A DNA stretch of 5,980 bases from Bacteroidia bacterium (GCA_025450095.1 JANWID010000307.1:1-5980), one strand, 5' to 3'; shown: positions 1-5,976, counted from the first letter of the stretch. Program-made: numbers and translations. The notes: generated by a model from the letters alone, not told the origin.

Positions 1-36
1 ATAACTTTATTTCTAACTTTTAAAATTCAAACAACT

Positions 37-285
37 ATGAAAATTTATTTGAAAAAAAGCACAATAGCAATTTTGCTAATCATAATTGGAGCACATTCCT
101 CATTGCTTGCTCAATTTCAGCTCGCTTCAGTTACCGAAGCTGCATTTGGTGTAACTGTAAATGGTCGAGCAACAGGCAATGATATTATTGATATATCCGG
201 TAGCATTTGGGAAGTTACAGTATGGGAAGATCCATTTTATAGTAGTCCTGAATTAGGGTTTCGGTTTTTCCCTTCTGGAGGCTGA
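37..285 (+). CDS. N-terminal fragment of the interrupted secreted protein, with signal peptide
   Basis: This 82-residue piece begins with a textbook Sec signal peptide: basic n-region (MKIYLKK), hydrophobic core around residues 9-19, and a likely cleavage site after LLA at residue 25, leaving mature QFQLASV. The remaining ~57 residues are the start of the mature domain and look too short to fold alone. The ATG at 37 is chosen because the signal peptide starts exactly there. No Shine-Dalgarno is seen, as usual in Bacteroidota. A weak promoter-like TAACTTTT (14-21, 7 of 8 to TAnnTTTG) lies upstream. If the TGA is real, the product would be an exported stub of doubtful use. Confidence 0.6.
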   Translation: MKIYLKKSTIAILLIIIGAHSSLLAQFQLASVTEAAFGVTVNGRATGNDIIDISGSIWEVTVWEDPFYSSPELGFRFFPSGG

Positions 286-336
286 TCAGCAGTTAACACT
301 GTTCCTCTTACTTATTCTGATGCAGAAGATCCGGAT

Positions 337-1602
337 GTGGTATTAACAATTGATGGTACTGGTGACGTTCACGCGTTAGTTGTTTATTATAGCAATGCCC
401 AAAACGCATATATTATTGAAGACTATGTTTGGGGCTCGTCAACATTTTCAATAAATGGAAGTCCTCAATTTATTGATTATCAAAACAACTTTGAATCTGC
501 AATTAATATTGATTCCGATTATGATGGATACTTTGTTATCGTATGGGAAGGACAATCTACACAAATACTTGGTATGACTGGTAATGTCAGTAGCGGGGCA
601 TTAAGCTTGAATTCATCTTCTTATATTGGTTCAGTAGGGTCCGGAACTTTTCCAGATGTATGTCTCAGTAATCACAGCAATGATAGCATTCACTATTGTT
701 ATCTTGAGTCAGGAAGATTATATGTTGATATGGATTCATATAGTTCATTGAGCATGGGTGTTTCGGCCAATTCTCTCATAAATTCATATACACCTCTTTG
801 CACTTTCGCTTTTGGTCCTCCCAGAATTGCATGTCCAAATCCTAATGTTGGAAATGCGATGGATTGGGCAATGGTTGTATCAGAATATAAAATCGGCACA
901 GCTTATAATATTTATATGTATAACAATGATTTTTCAAATGGTCTTGTTGGTCCAATTATATGCAATGATGGTACATGGTTCACATCACCTCCATATCCAG
1001 ATCTTACCAGTGAAGATAATTATAATCCAGTAGTTACTTATGATGATCAAAGCAATATATATGTTGGTTGGAATATGAATAACCTATCAACAATTCTGAA
1101 TACCCCTGGTGCAACATGGGAATCAATATACCCAATTGTATTACTCTGTGGTGTTAATGGCCCTGCTACAAATGCCCCTTATTGGGATGTGCCTCAAAAC
1201 GGTAATAATAGTGAGATAAGAGATTATTTATCATTATCTGGTAAAAATGCAGCTAATTACGTTTTATGTTCTTATTATTTTAATGATGGGTCAGATGTTG
1301 AAACTAAATCTGTTTTAGACTCTCCTAACAATCCTGGATTAAGAACTCATCCTTCAAGTTATTTTGAAAATTCTGAACAGGAAAATCTTTCTAAATTTAA
1401 AGATTATGACAATTTGAATATGATAATTTATGAACTCACCGGTAGAATTGTAATGAATAATACTGTCACTTATCAAGAATTACTAGAATTGTTGAATCCT
1501 TCAATTAATTACCAGGTATTAATGAAAAATAAGTTATATTTACTTCAGATATCAACCAATGACGGTAAATTTTATTACCGAACCAAAAGATTTATTTATT
1601 AA
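337..1602 (+). CDS. C-terminal fragment of the interrupted secreted protein, degenerate T9SS-like tail
   Basis: This 421-residue stretch holds most of the interrupted protein. Its ATG at 337 falls inside a beta-strand repeat (DPDVVLTIDGTGDVHALVVYY in the joined frame) and has no signal peptide, so it is probably an internal Met rather than a true start. The last ~80 residues resemble a T9SS type A sorting domain: MIIYELTGRIV matches the common IYDLTGR strand, and KLYLLQISTNDGKFYYRTKRFIY matches the usual GxYFLKI...KxxK end. The PNP motif that normally opens the domain is missing (the stretch reads YFENSEQENLSKF), so the sorting signal is divergent or decayed. The middle is rich in Asn, Ser and Tyr, common in secreted Bacteroidota proteins. 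No known catalytic domain is recognised. Confidence 0.55.
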   Translation: MVLTIDGTGDVHALVVYYSNAQNAYIIEDYVWGSSTFSINGSPQFIDYQNNFESAINIDSDYDGYFVIVWEGQSTQILGMTGNVSSGALSLNSSSYIGSVGSGTFPDVCLSNHSNDSIHYCYLESGRLYVDMDSYSSLSMGVSANSLINSYTPLCTFAFGPPRIACPNPNVGNAMDWAMVVSEYKIGTAYNIYMYNNDFSNGLVGPIICNDGTWFTSPPYPDLTSEDNYNPVVTYDDQSNIYVGWNMNNLSTILNTPGATWESIYPIVLLCGVNGPATNAPYWDVPQNGNNSEIRDYLSLSGKNAANYVLCSYYFNDGSDVETKSVLDSPNNPGLRTHPSSYFENSEQENLSKFKDYDNLNMIIYELTGRIVMNNTVTYQELLELLNPSINYQVLMKNKLYLLQISTNDGKFYYRTKRFIY

Positions 1603-1644
1603 TTAATTTTATTTAGAAAGTTGAATGTGTAAAATATATTTGCC

Positions 1645-3297
1645 ATGAATAGTCCGAAACTGTTTCATTGTTTGACTATTATTCTTTTAAATGGCTACGA
1701 TTTGGCTTATACGCAATCTTTTCAAATTATAGTTGACAAGTCATTTGGAGGAACTTCCGGTGATGGAATGAGTGACATACTCCAGTCTGGGAATTGTCTG
1801 TACCTTATTGGAAATAGTCGTTCCGATTCAAGCGGGAATAGAACGATCCCACTTTGCAACCCATCGGCCCCTATTTTAAATGATATTGATTTGTGGATGT
1901 TGAAATTGGACACTGCTATGAATATTATCTGGCAGACCGGAATTCGTGGTAATAAATTTGACTTAAACGGATCAATCAGTTTTAATAATGATAGTTCAAT
2001 AATTTATTTCGGGAGCAAATCTGAATCTGATAGCTCTTGCGAGAAATCAGAAAATAATAGAACTTACCCTAATGTGGCTTATGATTATTGGTTGGGTGCT
2101 ATTGATCTGAATGGAACTCTGCTTTGGGAGAAAACACTTGGTGGCAATGATATTGAAGGAGAATGTCAAGTATACGCACTTTCTACTGGAGAATTAATGT
2201 TTATAGGAAATTCGCTTTCTCCAATTAGCGGAGATAAGTCAGTAAATAATTATGGTGGTATTTGGAGTGATGTTTGGTTAATAAAAGCGGATAGCCTAGG
2301 AAATAAAATCTGGGACAGAGTTTATGGGGGTTCGGGTTCGGACTCAAATGCAAATCGAGGAATCAACGGGTTATCATTGCCAAATGGAGAATTTATTTTC
2401 ACTTGTTTTTCGACAAGTCCCCAGGATGGTACTATTTCTGAACCTAACAGGGGCGGAGGAGATATTTGGATAGCTAAAATTGATAGCTCAGGTAATATTT
2501 TATGGGATAAGCGGTATGGGGGTAATGGTGGAGATGCCTGTACAAAAATGATAAAATTTAGCGATGGAGGATTTATTTTATGTGGTCTTACATCCTCTGA
2601 TCAAGGTTTTGAAGTAAGTGACACTAGTTTTGGTTATAGTGATATTTGGTTATTAAAGATCGATTCCATTGGAAATAAGATTTGGGATAAGAGATTTGGA
2701 GGATTGAATTTTGATTTTGCTTTTGATGTTGTACTGGATTTTGATGGTGGTTTTTTACTAGGAGGACAAACAAGCAGCGATTCAGGTTTCAGTGTTAGTG
2801 AACCTCCCTATGGTGCTGTTGATTATTGGGTTGTGAAAACTGATAGTATGGGGAATAAACTTTGGGACAGACGTTTTGGAGGGTTGGGGGGAAGTAATTT
2901 TTTTTCAAGTTTGACTTTATTAGCTGATAGTTCAATTTTACTTGCTGGAACTTCAAATGCCCTAATTTCACCAGTAAAAACTGATCCTGGATATGGAGAT
3001 CAGGATGGTTGGTTGATTCGTTTCAAATACCAGGACACTACTGTCAGTATAAGTGAATTCCTGAATAGCGATGTTCTAGTAACTTTATTTCCAAATCCAT
3101 CAACTGGAATCATAAACATTCCTGATGAATTGTTGAATTCGGAACTTTTAATTTCAGATGTAACTGGTCGGCTCGTCTTTGGCCAGAAAGATATACAATC
3201 ATCCAAACTACATTTTGAGTCTCTTCCAACGGGATGTTATTTTCTTGAGTTCAGAAACAACCAGGTAAGTTATTTTGGAAAATGGTTGAAGATTTAG
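1645..3297 (+). CDS. T9SS type A sorted repeat protein, probable seven-bladed beta-propeller
   Basis: This 550-residue protein is probably exported by Sec and then by the type IX system to the cell surface or medium. The N-terminus (MNSPKLFHCLTIILLNG) is a weak but plausible signal peptide, with cleavage perhaps near residues 23-25. Residues 26-460 consist of units of about 60 residues with the signature D-x-W-x-x-K-x-D-S-x-G-N-x-x-W-D-x-R-F/Y-G-G. Signatures begin near residues 82, 147, 209, 273, 333 and 393, and a partial one (DGWLIRF) sits near 454. Residues ~476-550 form a good T9SS type A domain: LFPNPSTG, ISDVTGRLVF, LPTGCYFLEF and a terminal KWLKI. Repeats of this kind are common in hypothetical secreted Bacteroidota proteins; adhesion or ligand binding is a guess and no active site is seen. 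The upstream interrupted gene lies 42 bp away in the same direction, so the two were probably co-transcribed. ATG 1645 is the only Met before the repeats and gives the secretion signal. Confidence 0.85.
   Translation: MNSPKLFHCLTIILLNGYDLAYTQSFQIIVDKSFGGTSGDGMSDILQSGNCLYLIGNSRSDSSGNRTIPLCNPSAPILNDIDLWMLKLDTAMNIIWQTGIRGNKFDLNGSISFNNDSSIIYFGSKSESDSSCEKSENNRTYPNVAYDYWLGAIDLNGTLLWEKTLGGNDIEGECQVYALSTGELMFIGNSLSPISGDKSVNNYGGIWSDVWLIKADSLGNKIWDRVYGGSGSDSNANRGINGLSLPNGEFIFTCFSTSPQDGTISEPNRGGGDIWIAKIDSSGNILWDKRYGGNGGDACTKMIKFSDGGFILCGLTSSDQGFEVSDTSFGYSDIWLLKIDSIGNKIWDKRFGGLNFDFAFDVVLDFDGGFLLGGQTSSDSGFSVSEPPYGAVDYWVVKTDSMGNKLWDRRFGGLGGSNFFSSLTLLADSSILLAGTSNALISPVKTDPGYGDQDGWLIRFKYQDTTVSISEFLNSDVLVTLFPNPSTGIINIPDELLNSELLISDVTGRLVFGQKDIQSSKLHFESLPTGCYFLEFRNNQVSYFGKWLKI
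1720..3024 (+). repeat. Internal ~60-codon tandem repeats of the propeller protein
   Basis: Residues 26-460 of the gene at 1645-3297 are divergent tandem units spaced 60-65 codons apart (signature starts at residues 82, 147, 209, 273, 333, 393, 454). Units 4 to 6 (residues ~273-413) are the most alike, for example DIWLLKIDSIGNKIWDKRFG against DYWVVKTDSMGNKLWDRRFG, which suggests they duplicated most recently. The first and last units are each incomplete in complementary ways. Confidence 0.8.
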
Positions 3298-3343
3298 GTT
3301 ACCGTGCTGGATAAGTTCGTTTCGCACTATTAAATTTTTCAGC

Positions 3344-3802
3344 TCACAGCCAATTTCCGATCTGCCTCTGATGCCGCATCACATGAACTATGGCATGTTC
3401 AATAAGAGCTTCCAGGTCATAGGTTGACCAGGATGTTTTGATGATTGTGTGGAGCAACTGGTCATCAGTATATTTTATGATGCCTTCAAATGTGTTGAGT
3501 GTTAAGGCAAACATCTTGTCGAGTTCGGCAATGGCTTCTTCACGGTTTCCTATTCTGATTTCCGGCCATTCATCTTTTCGATTGTCGTGGATACGAATGT
3601 AATTGGCATATTGGTAACCGGAAAACACCACATGACGAATTGTGTTTGCAATTGAACGAAAATCTGTAGGAAGGTTTGGATTTAGTTCTTTTGTTATCTG
3701 TTCCGAAGGAATAGCACGAATAAATTTCTTGAAATCATTCATCACGTGTTCGTAAAGAGAGGCGAGTGCGGGAACTGGTCCGGAGGCTTGTGAGAGGGGC
3801 AT
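3344..3802 (-). CDS. DinB-family protein (putative metal-dependent four-helix-bundle enzyme)
   Basis: The 152-residue protein has the usual length and histidine layout of the DinB/DfsB superfamily, cytosolic four-helix bundles that bind a divalent metal through three histidines. Some relatives are thiol (bacillithiol or mycothiol) transferases or hydrolases; many have no known substrate. Likely ligands are His57 in NTIRHVVFSGYQY and His140 and His144 in ALIEHAIVHVMRHQRQIG, the last matching the family pattern H-x3-H-(R/Y)-x-Q-I; His136 is also nearby. The C-terminus follows soon after this helix, as is common. The first residues (MPLSQASGPVPAL) are loosely structured, so translation could in principle begin at Met21, but ATG 3802 fits the nearby promoter-like motif. 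Transcription converges on the propeller gene, with 46 bp between their stops. The substrate is not deducible, and the gene should not be read as an SOS gene on the name alone. Confidence 0.88.
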   Translation of the reverse strand: MPLSQASGPVPALASLYEHVMNDFKKFIRAIPSEQITKELNPNLPTDFRSIANTIRHVVFSGYQYANYIRIHDNRKDEWPEIRIGNREEAIAELDKMFALTLNTFEGIIKYTDDQLLHTIIKTSWSTYDLEALIEHAIVHVMRHQRQIGNWL

Positions 3803-3823
3803 TGCTTTGGGAATATAGTATTA

Positions 3824-3831
3824 CAAAAATA
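3824..3831 (-). promoter_or_regulatory. Bacteroidota-type -7 promoter motif for the DinB-family gene
   Basis: On the minus strand this reads TATTTTTG, an exact match to TAnnTTTG, the -7 consensus of the Bacteroidota primary sigma factor. It lies 21 bp before the ATG at 3802, which predicts a 5' leader of roughly 15 nt. No well-spaced -33 TTTG is seen: the nearest TTG on the minus strand (3845-3847) leaves only a 13-bp spacer. Confidence 0.45.
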
Positions 3832-4072
3832 AAGAAAGCCGGTTCAAGTTGGAATTTGTCGCGTTGGTCATCATTCATCATTCTGCACGTTCCGCCCGCG
3901 ATTACTTAGTGAGTTCCTTGGAAAATTCCTGTGCGGGCGGCGAAGGAATTTCATTTTCTCAGGGGGGGGGTAAAATGTACGGACAGCACGCATGTGGGAG
4001 ATTTTTAGTGTGCCATTTTGTTTTTATCTACTTCTGCGTTTTCTTTATTGATCACCTGATTTTTTCTCTCAT

Positions 4073-4101
4073 CGACTGTTCTGACGTTGTCAGAACAGTC
4101 G
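4073..4101. repeat. Perfect 13-bp hairpin with a 3-nt loop
   Basis: The stem CGACTGTTCTGAC (4073-4085) is followed by the loop GTT and its exact complement GTCAGAACAGTCG (4089-4101). It lies in the core of the inverted-repeat element. No T-run follows (GCATTTATC), so it is not a typical rho-independent terminator. Without strand-specific wobble pairs it could act as DNA, as an RNA hairpin on either strand, or as a palindromic protein site. Confidence 0.8.
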
Positions 4102-4110
4102 CATTTATCT

Positions 4111-4147
4111 GTTTTAAATTGGATGGCATCGCCATTCAATTTAAAAC
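4111..4147. repeat. 17-bp hairpin with a 3-nt loop
   Basis: The left stem 4111-4127 pairs with 4131-4147 across the loop ATC. All pairs are Watson-Crick except 4122-4136, which is G-T on the plus strand (A-C on the minus strand), so plus-strand RNA would fold slightly better. It starts 9 nt after the previous hairpin and ends 4 nt before the right arm of the element, giving two adjacent tri-loop hairpins. Confidence 0.8.
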
Positions 4148-4211
4148 TTAACGCCGCCCGCAGAAAAATCTACCGAGGAACACGCATACCAATCGCGGGC
4201 GGAACGTGCAG

Positions 4212-4504
4212 GTGCTGCGAAATGCCTCCGTTACGATGAATTTGCATTCAGGGAACACAACATTATATTTAACATTTTTAAATAAAACATCAATCCGTTT
4301 GGTTGAACATTGTGTTTCGAAACGAGATCTATACAGCGACTTTTATATTAGAAATTGCACATTGGACATTTTTTACTTCATGATTATTCGAGGATATATT
4401 AAACGGAGCAAAGGGGGCGGTGGAACTAATATGCGACCCCTTCTATGTTGTAAAGCAAATATTTCAGCATTTTTTTATTTTTACAATGCAAATCTGAAGA
4501 GGAC
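4212..4504. other. Non-coding AT-rich spacer, no supported gene
   Basis: This stretch lies between the inverted-repeat element and the hairpin/terminator region. The one longer open frame (4206-4508, plus strand) starts inside the repeat arm and is Cys-, Phe- and Tyr-rich with no domain, so I do not call it. Small inverted repeats are visible, such as TGAAT/ATTCA around 4238-4251 and AACACAA/TTGTGTT near 4254-4320, as well as an AAGGGG...CCCCTT pairing around 4411-4442. None is strong enough for a separate call. Confidence 0.5.
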
Positions 4505-4530
4505 ATGAGCTCTGCTGGAGAGCAACTCAT
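4505..4530 (+). other. Bulged hairpin upstream of the terminator (possible small-RNA stem)
   Basis: ATGAG (4505-4509) pairs with CTCAT (4526-4530), and CTCT (4510-4513) with AGAG (4519-4522), leaving a GCTGG loop and a CAA bulge. It lies 32 nt before the terminator hairpin at 4563, so hairpin plus terminator could mark the end of a plus-strand transcript of at least ~80 nt. No clear promoter is seen upstream, so a small RNA is only a possibility. Confidence 0.3.
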
Positions 4531-4562
4531 TAGCAATAAGATTTGTGACAGTGAATAAATAT

Positions 4563-4586
4563 AAGCTCCTATCCGGGAGCTTTTTT
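4563..4586 (+). terminator. Rho-independent terminator, plus strand
   Basis: The stem AAGCTCC (4563-4569) pairs with GGAGCTT (4576-4582) around the loop TATCCG, and the T-run continues to 4586. On the minus strand the downstream side is ATATTTATT, so it favours rightward transcripts. No protein gene on the plus strand ends here, so it either serves an unannotated RNA or shields the IS110 region from outside transcription. Confidence 0.65.
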
Positions 4587-4726
4587 ATTATTTGCTGTCT
4601 TTATAGCTAATAAAAACTCATTACTCTTTAACTGTTTCAAAGAACTAAATCTACAAAAACATCCTTCTATAAACAGAATCACTAAGTAGCGATCTGCATT
4701 GCCATGCTTTTAACTTTTATAGATTA

Positions 4727-4791
4727 TGTGAGCTGTTGCCTTCGGGTAGCAGATACATTGCTGGCTGCAAGGGGTCACTAACAGTCTCACA
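4727..4791 (+). ncRNA. Candidate structured RNA beside the IS110 transposase (possible guide RNA)
   Basis: An outer stem TGTGAG (4727-4732) with CTCACA (4786-4791) encloses two hairpins. The first is an 8-pair stem 4733-4740/4745-4752 capped by TTCG and closed by C-G, the classic stable C(UUCG)G tetraloop. The second is TTGC (4758-4761) with GCAA (4767-4770). Two pairs in the first stem are G-T on the plus strand and would be A-C mismatches on the minus strand, which favours plus-strand RNA. IS110-family elements carry a bridge/seek RNA in a non-coding end (upstream of the gene in the IS110 group, downstream in the IS1111 group), and this block begins 33 bp past the transposase stop. The preferred strand is opposite to the transposase, which weakens the link. 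An alternative pairing, TGTGAGCTGTT with AACAG(T)CTCACA, would compete with the tetraloop stem. Confidence 0.35.
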
Positions 4792-4823
4792 GAAAGGTGT
4801 TTATGATAGACCTAGTATAGTTT

Positions 4824-5903
4824 TTAATTAATAACAGCACATACATATGGTTTTTTATTTTTTAGCACATATCTGATTCTACTCACTAACTTTTTAGCAA
4901 TTCTTATGATTGCCTTATTTGGATCCATTCGCTTGCAATATGAATGGTAACTTTTATTAAGTGCAGGATCCATTCTGGCTGCCACCCATGCGCTTTCTAC
5001 CAGGGCACTCCGTAAAATAGGATGGCCTCTGCGAGTCATATTTCCAACTGTTTCATCATCTCCGCTTGAGTGAGTGGATGGGATTAATCCTATAAAACTG
5101 GATAACTTGTCTACGCTCTCAAATCTGTGAATGGTCTCTAATTCCAGAATAATGATCATTGCGGTAATTAAGCCAATGCCCGGTATGGATTTTAACAGCT
5201 CCACAGACTCTGCATATGTTGGTGTTTTTGATAAGGAATTAATCTGTAGAGTCATTTGCAAAACCATGTTTCGCATGGGTTCGCTGGAATTAATTAGCGC
5301 ATCCAGTGACAATCGCGCACTGGGCTCAGCAAATTGTATACTCCTCAACCAATCAGTAAATCGCTTGGACCATCGGTAACTGGAATTTTGGAACGATGCG
5401 GGAATTTCAATTCCGTGAAAATGTAAAAAACTCTTTACTCTGTTTTTGTTCCGGGTTAAATCCTTCACTACCACGGAACGAGTTCGTACCAAACCCCGAT
5501 CATCTAAAGTTTTGGAGGTGGGTACATGAATAGGTTTTAAATCTCCGCTTTTCAAAGCTCTTGCAATTTTTCTGCTGTCCCGGGAATCTTCCTTTTGTAC
5601 CTTTTCCTTGTCTGTGGTAGGTATGTCAGCAGGATTTACCACCATAGAATTCACACCCAGTAGTTTTAACGAATTATGAATCCAATAGCCACAAAACCCT
5701 GCTTCATATGCAGCATGATACTGGGCTCCAGGAAAGTTTTTAGTAAGATATTCATAAAGAGCTTTGGGTTGAGGAGGTTGAGTAAAGGTCTTGTGGTACA
5801 ATCGTTCTGTCAGGATCGTAACCGTCCAGCTTTTTAAATGAACATCAAATCCAACATAAATATTTTGTCCATTAAAATCCAATTTGTTATTTTGTGTTTG
5901 CAT
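4824..5903 (-). CDS. IS110-family DEDD transposase
   Basis: The 359-residue recombinase has both halves of the family. The N-terminal RuvC-like DEDD domain (~16-165) has Asp20 in IYVGFDVHLKSW, Glu67 in AAYEAGFCGYW, and Asp106/Asp109 in EDSRDSRKIARAL. The C-terminal Transposase_20-type domain (~236-320) has the helix-hairpin-helix-like LLKSIPGIGLITAMI, then FIGLIPSTHSSGDDETVGNM followed by TRRGHPILRSALVESAW. The catalytic serine expected in this family is probably Ser279 or Ser280, just before the conserved Gly281. The acidic tetrad is complete, no frameshift is seen, and length is normal for the family (roughly 300-450), so it looks functional. IS110 enzymes move DNA through a circular intermediate and, where studied, use an RNA guide from a non-coding end. 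ATG 5903 is the only Met before the catalytic Asp20; no Shine-Dalgarno is seen. The start codon lies in an inverted-repeat arm. Confidence 0.95.
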   Translation of the reverse strand: MQTQNNKLDFNGQNIYVGFDVHLKSWTVTILTERLYHKTFTQPPQPKALYEYLTKNFPGAQYHAAYEAGFCGYWIHNSLKLLGVNSMVVNPADIPTTDKEKVQKEDSRDSRKIARALKSGDLKPIHVPTSKTLDDRGLVRTRSVVVKDLTRNKNRVKSFLHFHGIEIPASFQNSSYRWSKRFTDWLRSIQFAEPSARLSLDALINSSEPMRNMVLQMTLQINSLSKTPTYAESVELLKSIPGIGLITAMIIILELETIHRFESVDKLSSFIGLIPSTHSSGDDETVGNMTRRGHPILRSALVESAWVAARMDPALNKSYHSYCKRMDPNKAIIRIAKKLVSRIRYVLKNKKPYVCAVIN

Positions 5904-5976
5904 AAGTTTCGGGGTTTTATAGTGTGAGTTCGCAAATTCAAAACTATATCATTTCTGAAACTTATGCTTTTACAAA
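5891..5976. repeat. Inverted repeat flanking the transposase promoter and covering its start codon
   Basis: Arms 5891-5910 and 5957-5976 are 20-bp inverted repeats identical at 16 positions: an 11-bp perfect block (GCATAAGTTTC at 5900-5910 with its complement at 5957-5967) plus 5 matching outer bases (TTTGT and ACAAA). The arms are 46 bp apart. The left arm contains the transposase ATG (CAT at 5901-5903). A minus-strand transcript entering from outside would contain both arms and could bury the start codon, whereas one starting between them would contain only the arm with the ATG. Confidence 0.7.
5939..5946 (-). promoter_or_regulatory. Promoter-like -7 motif for the IS110 transposase
   Basis: On the minus strand this reads TAGTTTTG, matching TAnnTTTG exactly, and lies 35 bp before the ATG at 5903. 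A start site about 5 nt downstream gives a leader near 30 nt that excludes the distal inverted-repeat arm. No clear -33 TTTG is present at normal spacing. A second match (TATGTTTG on the minus strand, 5973-5980) touches the window edge and would place the distal arm inside the transcript. Confidence 0.4.

Larger units (their letters stand above)
37..1602 (+). pseudogene. Secreted T9SS-type cargo gene interrupted by one in-frame TGA
   Basis: Read through a single TGA (283-285, codon 83), this is one continuous 521-codon frame ending in TAA at 1600-1602. The 51 bases after the TGA stay open and read SAVNTVPLTYSDAEDP before the next ATG at 337, so signal peptide, body and C-terminus were once one gene. 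The TGA follows Gly-Gly and is one base from TGG (Trp), so a point substitution or base-call error explains it better than a frameshift. UGA recoding is unlikely: tryptophans in this frame use TGG and the nearby DinB gene stops at TGA. The body has recurring beta-rich stretches (PDVVLTIDGTGDVHALVVYY, ESAINIDSDYDGYFVIVW, NPVVTYDDQSNIYVGW) that suggest a propeller-like fold. I recognise no enzyme family and no catalytic residues, so function is unknown beyond probable export. The next gene starts 42 bp downstream on the same strand. Confidence 0.75.
3883..4211. repeat. 329-bp inverted-repeat-bounded structured element (MITE-like)
   Basis: The left arm (3883-3942) and right arm (4152-4211) are 60-bp inverted repeats in exact register. 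The outer 21 bp and the inner 10 bp are perfect complements and the middle 29 bp match at 17 positions, about 80% overall. Each arm also has its own short inverted repeat, CCGCCCGC...GCGGGCGG (3892-3899 with 3933-3940; 4154-4161 with 4195-4202), so each arm can fold alone or pair with the other. The arms are GC-rich while the flanks are AT-rich. The core (3943-4151) contains a run of nine Gs (3962-3970) and two strong hairpins. Open frames crossing it do not resemble proteins and are set by the repeat. It could be a non-autonomous mobile element or a dispersed intergenic repeat. No obvious target duplication flanks it. Confidence 0.75.

Noticed and set aside
283..285. Selenocysteine or reassigned UGA explanation for the in-frame stop
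   Set aside because: No convincing stem-loop of the bacterial SECIS type is apparent right after the codon, the context is not a redox motif, Trp is encoded by TGG in the same frame, and DinB terminates at TGA.
812..1033. Frame overlapping the interrupted secreted-protein gene, plus similar ones at 699-899, 1722-1913, 3000-3206 and 5131-5379
   Set aside because: All lie wholly within well-supported genes in other frames or on the opposite strand and show no domain of their own.
1635..1642. Exact TAnnTTTG match (TATATTTG) just before the propeller gene
   Set aside because: It ends 2 bp before the ATG at 1645, so a start site at normal distance would fall inside the coding sequence, and no later Met would keep the signal peptide. 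It is more likely chance in AT-rich DNA.
3298..3343. Possible terminator between the convergent genes (GTGC...GCAC followed by TATTAAATTTTT)
   Set aside because: Only a 4-bp stem with a long loop; too weak to call.
3849..4151. 100-residue plus-strand open frame starting at a TTG
   Set aside because: It runs through the left arm, the poly-G run and both hairpins of the structured element. The product has no recognisable domain, and the frame is a by-product of the repeat.
3883..4211. CRISPR array or retron msr-msd interpretation of the repeat element
   Set aside because: Only two inverted (not direct, not regularly spaced) repeats are present, with no spacers, no cas gene and no reverse transcriptase in the window.
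4206..4508. 100-residue plus-strand open frame
   Set aside because: It starts inside the right repeat arm, has an unusual Cys/Phe/Tyr-rich composition, no domain, and no upstream promoter-like motif.
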